DNA from: Tipula vernalis
Lineage: Eukaryota; Arthropoda; Insecta; Diptera; Tipulidae
Assembly: GCA_958295665.1 (NCBI GenBank)
Contig: OY282560.1
Span: 263,114,641 to 263,178,640, forward strand
DNA: 64,000 bases
Direction: 5' to 3'
Within the stretch, counting starts at the first letter, position 1. Each line of letters opens with the position of its first letter. A program made the translations under genes and the position numbers. Below are positions 55,560-64,000 of the stretch, in pieces. Below the pieces are notes generated by a model. The model searched no databases. It was not told where the DNA came from and was given only the letters and a program-made list of their open reading frames with translations.

Positions 55560-56230
55560 TAACTTAAATTAACATTTGATGTATTTTCTTAAGTTTTTAA
55601 TTTTTTTCTTATTATGAAAGAAACACATTAACCATCTGCATTGTTATGATAAGTGGGCTTTCTTTAAAAATACAAAACAAAAAAATACGTAAAAAACACT
55701 TTAGACTATAAATGTATTTATCCAAATGCATAGTGATCTGCCTCTAGGTAGTTCACAAGACGGAGAAATACTACATGAATTGAAATTGATAATGGAATAA
55801 AAAATAACAGGTAGGTAAAGTACTGGTTAAAAGGAAATGTTTATGGTTTTTTCGTTTCGTTTTATCTTCACGATCCTAAAAAAGGATACCGCTTTTATTT
55901 TGGTAATGATATAGGGAATTTTAAAACAGGCAGATGGTGGAAGTTTTTTTTCTTATAATAAAATAACATTTACTTAACCTTTTTAATTTTTATTGATACT
56001 GTTGTTGTTCTTAAAGATGCGACGATTTGACTATTTACAAATTTTTTTAGATGTACCTAAAGGATTTTATGTTATTATGAATGATTAATTTGTAAATGGT
56101 GGACGAGTCGTACGTGATAATATCAGGTTTGTTTGTGATTTCTAACAAGTAAACGTGACTTTCTGAATATAATCGATTAAGTAAGTTTACCATTTTAAAA
56201 TGGAATAAGATGTGTGAACTAAAACAAGAA
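55560..56230. other. No gene recognised
   Basis: AT-rich; nothing assignable. Confidence 0.4.
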
Positions 56231-56235
56231 TAGCC

Positions 56236-56508
56236 GCATTTCTTGACGTTCAATCTGACCAGATCAGATCATGTCTTATGAAACGACACCAAAATGCTGT
56301 CTCATTTCGTTTTAACTCTGCCTCTTCATAGTCTTCATTACACTTCGTCGCTTTATAATATTATTGATCAACTACCTTTTAATAGCTGAACTAATGTTTA
56401 GATCACAATTTGTGATCCAAAATCAATGTTGGATCAAAATTTTCTTGTTGCTTACAAATTTTACATACAAATTTTGAACTGATCCGGATCACTATGCGTC
56501 AAGAAATT
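56236..56508. mobile_element. Possible 270-bp MITE
   Basis: TTTCTTGACGTTCAATCTGA at the left and TTTCTTGACGCATAGTGATC read inward from the right agree over the first 10 bases and again around GATCAG, giving imperfect inverted ends. The interior has a palindrome GATCACAATTTGTGATC at about 56401. No duplication was established. Confidence 0.35.
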
Positions 56509-56569
56509 TAGCTAACATTTAGAATAAATAAGATCAACACAATGTTAATTATTAATTTACCTGTAACCA

Positions 56570-57080
56570 GCAAAGTAATAATGTTAACATTTGCCGATGA
56601 CACGGCCTTCCTGGTGTCACAATAATCCCGAAAATGCCTCAAAGGAAATATAGAATCATATAAGAAAATCGAATACTGGCAGAACACATGGCGAATACAA
56701 TTTAACAAAACAAATCAATTCACATCATCCCATAAGGCCGACATGGAAAAAACATATAGGAGCAAAGTCTAAGAACAAAAAATAACATTTTCCAAAATCT
56801 CAGCCGTTAATAGGCTGTAAAGTTTTCCTATACAAAACGATAATCAAACCCATAAGGACATTTGGTATTCAGTTATGGGAAGCCATCAGCGCATCAAACA
56901 AAGAACTTTTGCAACGAACCCAAGCGAAAATACTTCGCAGTATTACAATGATCCATATTTAATTCGAAATATTACTCAAAAATAGAAACACAACCCAACG
57001 AATTGGTAATGGATATACTAAAACAGTCGCGATCTAAGCTATTGAGAAGAATACGAGCTGTAAATTGATTAAATGTGTAG
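56570..57080 (+). pseudogene. Jockey-like reverse transcriptase C-terminal fragment
   Basis: LTFADDTAFLVS (polymerase motif C with FADD) at about 56581. Then, after shifts, KIEYWQNTWRIQFNKTN, VFLYKTIIKPIRTFGIQLWE and NKELLQRTQAKILRSI. This is the same block order as in the large Jockey element at 23 kb (YGIQLWG), but diverged, so it is a different copy. Heavily mutated. Confidence 0.75.
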
Positions 57081-57089
57081 GTTAAATTA

Positions 57090-59265
57090 ATTAAATTGTG
57101 AACACTAATAATAAGTATTAACATTGGTTAACACTTAAAAAATGTAAAAATTTCGCTTCGAGTTAGTTTCATCGTAAACTTTCATAATTATCCCATTTAT
57201 TGTTAAAACAGTAAATTTAATTTAACTTTTAGTTTTAGTTTTGCCCTTGTTTTAATTTGAAATTTCAAAAATTTCTACAATTCAGCACTCACTCGACTAA
57301 GTCACCCTTTCTGGTATTTAGCGGGGAGTTGAATAACTAGAAACTAATAAAAGATGTATTAAAGAATTTTCCTCCTTTTCCTAATGGGCAGAATTTTTCA
57401 GAATATTTCCCTCTTTTTCAGAATATATTTAAAAAATGTATTCATAATAAACGTCTTCTTACAAACTATTATAGAATAGATTCAAACCAATGTTTTAGGC
57501 AAGACGTGAGTGATGAATTGTGCATCACTTGAGAATTTACAACAACAAAAATAAATAGCTAGCTAGCTTCAAGATTTTTACTACGCAGCTATTACTATTT
57601 GTAATCGGTCCTTAAACGATGGCAACTTTAAAAAACAAGCTTGAATAAAAAGGACAAGTTTCGTAGCAGTTTGTAAAATGTAGTATTTGGTGGGTAGCTA
57701 TCATTACCACATAACTCGTAGTAATAAAAAGGGTTACATTTTCAAAGTTTGAATACTAAGAAGTGCCCATATCTTAAAAAAACAACGAGGCTCACAACCT
57801 TGGGGGTATGCAATAATTATTTAAAAGCTCTAAATTGTTTGTTTGTAGTAAAGATTTTATATTCAAGATTTTAACTAGGTCTTTTATGTCTTTTGCTTAT
57901 AATTATGGTTGAAAGTGCTTTGCAAAAAAAAGGATATTTTTTTAACAGATACCGTAATGTACTACTTACTGATTTTTCTTATTTAGAGGACCGTCATTCT
58001 AAAGGAATATCGTAATATACGAACTTAGTTAATAATAAAAATGAATCGTAAAAAATCAAGTTTTCTAAATATAATAAATTTAAGTAATAATATTTTAATT
58101 CTTTACGCGCCTTAGAGGATGGGGATTGCCGCCTTGGGGGTTTTTTGAAATTCTAGCATTAACAAAGCAAAGTAAAACATTCTTCAAAATTTTTACTTTT
58201 TAATAATTATTTACATACTAAAATAGAGAACTCTTCAAAGCCGCTTAGCATTAGTCCTCGGTGCCTTTTGTTTTTGTACTTAATAAAAATATAATGCGGC
58301 CTTTCTTTCTAATGGGACTCTTTACTTTGTATTTTTTTGGGATTTTTATTTTTGCCTTATGCCCAGTTCCCTTGCATCATAGCTGTTGTTAAAGACAAAA
58401 TAATTTAAAATAAAAGCTTTTTAGGTTCGAAAAAGGTTATTTCAGAGAAATAAAAAACCTAGATGCGATTTCCAAGCATCGCAAAAATTTGTGTGGCATT
58501 TTTTTAGAATAAGAATAGAAAAAAATAAAAATAAAAGATATGCATTGAATCGGCCCAATATTAGATTGATGACCTAATATAAATCCAAAAAAGTATCTTA
58601 ACAAATCAATCTTTAAATTGAATTTTAGACTTTATAAGCGAAACGTGTTTAACCTGAGCGTTATTAGTGGATTTGACTGTACATTCAATTTTCTTTCAAA
58701 TTAATTATGCCCCTCTCATTCAAATTTCTTTCAAATTAATTATGCCCCTCTCATTCAAATTTAGTCTTACTCCTCTCGTCAAATTTTGTTTTTCAAAATT
58801 TGAATTCAACTTCAAAGAGAAATTGAATTTAAAATGTAATCACATTTGCAAACAATAATTTCCAAAATCAGAATTATTAACATAGTAAAACAATATTTCT
58901 AACAAGGAAGGATGATTGGAATCATTACAAAGCTCGACATCCGGACGATTATTAATACCATTTAGTAGTACGAGTCTATCAACTTTATTAATTACACCGC
59001 CACACAAAAAAAAAAAAATTCTGAACCCGAGGTCTGACATGTCAATTCTTATGTATTTTGATGCGCTGAATACGAATTCGATGTTCCTTTTTGTTCCATC
59101 ACCTACAAGTTTTTCACAAAACTCCATTTATGGGTCAAAATTGCTCAAGAAAATACAAAACTCTATTTTTTGTACCGTTTACTCCGGATATATTCTTTCC
59201 GGAGTATTTTTAACCGCAAGAAACGATTCCGTAATTCAAATTTACATCTGACTCTTCATTACCCC
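57090..59265. other. No gene recognised
   Basis: AT-rich. A direct duplication of about 34 bases with ATTTCTTTCAAATTAATTAT occurs near 58688-58755. Open frames at 58840-59250 exist on both strands without a known motif. Confidence 0.4.
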
Positions 59266-59269
59266 AAAA

Positions 59270-59580
59270 AACACGTGTAACACAACAGCAAATTAACGTG
59301 TGGCTGCACCCAGGGCACCCCCACGTGGTGACGGTGGGCAATGGAGTTGTCCCTCTATCCGGTTAAGTCACTGGGTTACGACTTTCATGCCGTCATGGCA
59401 ACCACACTAAAAATGTTACGATGCAGGGGAGGGATATCTCAGTATCGGCGGCTGGTCAAGGTGGGAAAGCGGGCCGCTGGCGCCGTCATCATACGTCCGT
59501 AGCTCCTCAAGGGTAAGTAACTCGGCCTTTGGGGAGTATACGGCTACAAGAAGACATCAGTGTGATAGTGACCCGGTAAA
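59270..59580. other. GC-rich block of unknown origin
   Basis: About 300 bases, much richer in G and C than anything nearby, starting near CACGTGTAACACAACAGC and including GGGCACCCCCACGTGGTGAC and GGGCCGCTGGCGCCGTC. No open frame of interest. A strong donor-like AAGG|GTAAGTAAC lies at 59509-59520. It could be the 5' leader of a LINE or of the element carrying the next gene. Confidence 0.4.
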
Positions 59581-59824
59581 TTTGAAACAGCTAAATGTCG
59601 GAAGACTATATCTGACTCGACTAAAAATATATACTACCTAAATATATAGCGGTAGAGAGATCCTTGAGGAAAATATGTGGACTCCAAATATTATAAGCAA
59701 TGCATGTTCAAATACGCTAACGCAATGGAAGAATACTAAGAGTAACTTAAATTTAAAATATGCATCACCCGCAATATGGAAAAACCTCTATTAGAAAGAG
59801 GAATATTACTTTTGTAATACCGGA

Positions 59825-60992
59825 GTGAAAGGTTTTAATTTAAAGAGTAAATCAAATATAAAGTGCGCAGATGTGTGTATAATGACGAAACCTGTAAAGT
59901 ACAATTACTTCAACTCAAGTTTTTCAAACAATGAAGTAATGGAAGTTTTAAAGGATAACGTAGATGAGAGTGAAGCGTCCAGCGGGGAAGAATTTTACAG
60001 CAGTGAAAATAAAATGGTGGAGAGTGAAGAAGAGTATATTGCACCTAAAGAGAAGTTCCAATACTATTCACACAGAATGACCTCAATAATTTGATTAGAA
60101 GATATGCATTACCAAAAGATGCATCTGAAGACTTAGTTAGTGACGTGAAAAGTCGAAACTTGGTAGTCCCTGGAACATAATCTTCAATTTATGTACAAAG
60201 AGAAAAAAAATGTCGGAAGCACTTTAGCAAAAATGAAAAAACTTCATGGTGTATTGCACAAATATGCCAGCACTGATGAATGATTTAAAACCTAATATTT
60301 ACAAACCTAACGAGTGGAGACTATTCATTGGCTCTTCAAAACTCAGCCTAAAAGCGGTGCTGCTCCGCAATGGAAATAAATATGCCACTTTCCCAATAGT
60401 TCACTCAATCTCTATGGGAGAAAATTATGGAGATCTAGGATACATATATGTACATATTTTGCAAAAAATCAAGTATTCGGAGCACAATTGGCAAGTTTGT
60501 GTGGATTTAAAAATTATAACAAAGCTGCTAGGGCAGCAGCCTGGTTTTGTGCAGTACCCTTGTTTTAAATGTCTCTGGAATAGTAGAGACCGAGAAAAAC
60601 ATTACGTTAAAAAACAGTGGCCGCTAAGAGACTGTCTTCAACCAGGAAAACCTAATGTAATTGAAGAACCTTTATTAGATCCCTTAAAAACTCTCTTACC
60701 TCCACTAAACATAAAACTTGGGGTGATGAAGCAATATTTGAATTCGATATTCAATGTTTCCAATACATAGCACAACAATTTCCAAAACTGAAAGAGGCTA
60801 AATTTAAAGAAGGTATTTTTAACGGACCTCAAATACGAAAACTATTTCAAGTCAAAAATTTCGTTAAAACTACGCAAAAAAATGAAATGAGAAAGCTGCC
60901 TGCCTCAATTTTAGAGAAGTTTGTGAAAACTTTCACCAGGATGTAAGGGAAATCGAACGGAGATATCAGGGAAGTTAGCGGACTATTGTAGG
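59825..60992 (+). pseudogene. Broken member of a multi-copy orphan family, possible transposase
   Basis: An acidic N-terminal frame (59825-60094, SEASSGEEFYSSENK) passes by frameshift to DLNNLIRRYALPKDASEDLV (60075-60178). After a stop and shift a 174-residue frame follows (60246-60770): WRLFIGSSKLSLKAVLLRNG, CVDLKIITKLLGQQPGF, YPCFKCLWNSRDREKHYV (a CX2C...H arrangement) and LLPPLNIKLGVMKQYL. After another shift, FPKLKEAKFKEGIFNGPQIR continues. An internal deletion then leads to FHQDVREIERRYQG near 60930. From memory this block order belongs to a large set of uncharacterised, repetitive arthropod and cnidarian proteins. Active relatives have FIDSS where this copy has FIGSS. Function is unknown. 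Confidence 0.6.
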
Positions 60993-61009
60993 ATGCTCAA
61001 GAGCGTTTT

Positions 61010-64000
61010 TTTTTTGTGTGCCAGTGTTATGTACATATATACATATTTATAATAATTTCTATCCAAAGATATCACTCAAATATTTAGCAAATCAATGTAA
61101 GATAACCCGTACAAACATTATAGATAATTTTTTTTTAAAGGTATTAATCCTGTCTGGACGTTTAGGCTTGAATAAACAGGTATTAATTACCAGACGCCTA
61201 AATGTTAATAATAACAAACTTGTTACTACCACATTTAAATGTTGAAAATGTTTTGTGTTTGAATTTTGGTTTGAAGTAATAAAACTTATTTTACTATATT
61301 GTACTTTTTTCTAAACTAGTTAGGGAATGGAGAATATTTCAGCTTGTGCCTACTTCATTTACATAAAAAATTCAAATTAATTTACAATTTTACGATTCAA
61401 AGTCATTTTTTATCCAAGTAAATTTTATATTGTACTGTTTTGTAACCTAATTAGAAAAATCTTGCATGCAAAACGTTAATGCAAGGTATTTTGTGTAACT
61501 TGTGTAATTTTGTACAATTTGCTTCGCTCGTTTTGAAAATATCCCACTTGTTACACAAAATGAGGCATTTCCTAACTGGTTACATAAATATCTGTTAATG
61601 GTGTTAGTTTGTTAAATTTGTTAATCGAAATGGGAAAAATTATTTTGTTTCGAAACCGAATTGAAATCAAGGTTAAATGTGACACATTGGGTTCCAACTG
61701 TAATTAGCTAGAAACTTTAGTTACGAACTCTATGGACGTCAGATGTATTGCTAACAAAATTTGCTTCAATTGTTTCTATTAAAATTCGATAAATTCAGCT
61801 GTACTTCTTGTAATTCTGATGGAACACATTTAAATATAACCCTCTTCTGCTTAGAAATTGGTCGAACCATGTACTTGCGTGACTAAATTTGAATTGTATC
61901 GAGAATACAACACTTTTTATTCAATAACTATAGTTTCGTATACACCTTAACTTGGGCTAAGCTACACTACAGCTATAAGCAATTTTAAGTAAAGAGATTT
62001 AATTATCTATATTGGCTTATTATGAACGGATAAATAAACTGCTCCAAACGATTTACGACTAAAGAAACCGGGTAGATTTAAAAATATTAATTTGGAACAA
62101 GCTCGGCCAGGCTTTTCAATTATTTTTACACAGACCAAATTATGATCAAACAGAGTTAAATGGGAAAATCGAATTAATTGCTATGCGAGTATATAAACAG
62201 TTATTCGCGTGCTAAGTGGCGATAAGTAGGTTTTTTTAATTCAGGAAATGATTACTACATAATGATAATTAGGTAGGCGTAATTTTTCCTTTATTTAAAG
62301 ATGAAATGGAAATCTCTTAGAGCAACTGACCATCCTGTCCCTTATAAGAAGGTTGTAGAATCATAGTCTGATAAAATCATTAACTAATATTACTAAGCTT
62401 GAAGTGTAAATTGCTAACTAGTCTTACAAATTACATACAAATTTACTCCCATATTTCACTATGACATACAAAATTTAGCATGTTAAAAACTAAATCAAAC
62501 AACCACTCTAACCAAATAAATAAACCACAATCACCATCTGATAAAATCACGTATTTTAATAAACAAAATCCATCCATTTATTAGAGTTTGTATACATGCG
62601 AGTTAAAAAAATAATTCATTTTCACAAAAATCAAAAAAGTGAAAAATCAAATAAACAAGAAGCATTTCCCTATTTGGAAAAATATATTCCAGTTTTATAT
62701 TTACCAACATTTCATTTTTTTTTTTTTTTTTTGTAATCCTGAGGTTAAGTTTGGTAAACAGATTCGTTACATTTCCGTTATTCTGTGGTTCATTTCAGCA
62801 TAAAAAGTATATTTTTACGGTAATGAAATAAAAATTATGTTAAGTATGTTAGATGAGAACACATCTACCCACCTTAAATATACATACATACTTTTGAAAT
62901 TTGTATAATAATAATATTTGTACAAAAGAAAACCGTGATGATACAGTTATATCGCAATACGAATTATATTTATCGTATGCTTGTGTAATTATCCTTTAAC
63001 TGTAGCGCCAGGAAAATGATATTAAAAAAAGACCTGCCCTCGCTTTATATTCTCACTGCCTGTGTTGTGTGTTGTATGTGGAACGAAAAAACGTAAAATT
63101 GATTAAATTAAAGATGGATGGGTATGAGCTTTCCCCTTTTCTCATTTTTTATTTTTAAGTAAAATATAAAACCCATCATTATCATTATTATTATGATTAA
63201 TTTAAATGATGATTACAATTTGAGCACAATTAATGATTATTATGATGACGTTGATGCGATCACAATGATACGGCGATGACGATAATGACGATATAACTAA
63301 TGTATTTTTTATTATAATCATGATACAAATAATTTTAAAAGCTTTTCGTACAACTCACAGAAGACATTTCTAATTTTGTTAACGCTTCAAAAAATATTCA
63401 GGGTTGACATTAAAGAAATGTATGTATGTATATACGAGACACGTTAGATGTTTTGTTTAGTCAAAATGATGGATTACACACTCTCAACAGCTACACAGAA
63501 CAAAAATGTTACTATTTAGTCCAAATAAACCAAAATAAGTATGTATATAGCATCATCATTATCATCATCATCATCAGAAAATAATAATTATTATTATTTT
63601 AGAAATTAAATTAAACCAATTTCACTCTATATACTTGTAATATACATAAATACCCACTAGAAGATTAGTAAAATGTTTGAATCGCGTGCAAAATAACAAT
63701 TAAACAAAAAAAACTCTTTTATGTCGTTTTGATCACACCCAATCATAAAATTTCATTTTAGTTTTTCCTGCCTCGTGCGCGTACAATACCAGCCAACTAA
63801 CTAAACTCTGCCAAATATAAAACGTCAAAGCTAAAAATGAATGGTTCACGAGAACAGGACCCTTTTGTTTTTAAACAGAATAATAAAATATTTCTTGAAA
63901 GGAAAATACGAACAAAAGAATTAGAAAATCTATTTAGTTTGATTTATTAAATTTTATTATTAATTAACGTAATTTGAATGGGTTAAAACAAAATATAGGT
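61010..64000. other. AT-rich stretch with microsatellites, no gene recognised
   Basis: Contains a T-run at 62717-62733, GAT/ATT trinucleotide-rich sequence at 63175-63260 and an ATC microsatellite at 63552-63578. No frame matches a known family. The 3' end of the preceding orphan element may extend a short way in. Confidence 0.45.
63552..63578. repeat. ATC microsatellite
   Basis: Repeated CATCAT units (ATCATCATTATCATCATCAT). Confidence 0.7.

Noticed and set aside
58840..59251. Opposed 95- and 111-codon frames as real genes
   Set aside because: They overlap antisense, neither shows a known motif, and there is no splice or promoter context.

Overview
The window reads as AT-rich intergenic or intronic DNA from an animal, most likely an insect and plausibly a fly. 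There are no bacterial-style operons and no tightly packed genes. Nearly every recognisable coding trace is a decayed transposable element of a type common in insects: mariner and Tc1, piggyBac-like, Jockey and I-clade LINEs, an RTE-type LINE tail, a Penelope-like element, a Ty3/Gypsy-like LTR remnant, Foldback-like elements and MITEs. TACATATGTATG-type microsatellites and short GT-AG intron signals fit Diptera, but the species cannot be named from this sequence. No intact host protein gene was recognised. At best there are a possible 5' exon near 4.4-4.6 kb and weak exon candidates near 51.6 and 55.5 kb, all + strand.

Layout. 0-5.8 kb is almost featureless. 5.8-8.4 kb holds three Tc1/mariner-class relics: a minus-strand transposase shadow, a DD41D-type internally deleted element with both ends, and a rearranged mariner carrying an internal inverted copy of its own 5' end. 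8.4-12.1 kb is empty. 13.1-15.9 kb is a pol-less LTR-type element with a tRNA-Lys primer site and a long gag-like ORF. 16.4-18.7 kb is a LINE relic interrupted by a 157-bp MITE.

21.38-28.63 kb is a Russian-doll insertion. A Tc1-like element with roughly 140-bp inverted repeats and a TA target duplication contains a second sequence with its own inverted repeats. That sequence contains a nearly full-length Jockey-clade LINE (22502-27090, minus strand) with a perfect 13-bp target duplication, and next to it a tRNA-derived SINE-like piece.

29.5-31.2 kb is a Penelope-like remnant (GIY-YIG-like domain plus inverted PLTR-like arms). 31.37-32.10 kb is a MITE-like element. 32.2-34.65 kb is a 2.4-kb Foldback-like structure built from about 172-bp repeats arranged head to head. 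35.1-36.1 and 41.5-42.1 kb are piggyBac-like relics. 38.5-39.4 kb is a rearranged Tc1-like relic. 43.9-45.1 kb is a mariner with TA duplication. 45.2-46.1 kb is an I-clade RNase H relic. 42.57-43.02 and 49.08-49.84 kb are two copies of one short, internally deleted, RNase-H-derived non-LTR element. Both start at the same base, end in (AAT)n and have independent target duplications.

53.38-54.14 kb is a compact Foldback-type element: arms of 15-bp CGCG-containing tandem repeats in inverted orientation, GGG...CCC ends and a 9-bp target duplication. A related array lies next to it at 54.4-54.75 kb. 56.2-57.1 kb holds a MITE candidate and a Jockey RT fragment. 59.27-61.0 kb holds an unusual GC-rich block and a broken member of a multi-copy orphan protein family that may be an undescribed DDE/RNase-H-like transposase.

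The reading frames do not work together as a pathway. The window is a graveyard and nursery of mobile elements whose nesting order can be read directly. Identifications come from motif recognition by eye, and no database search was run.
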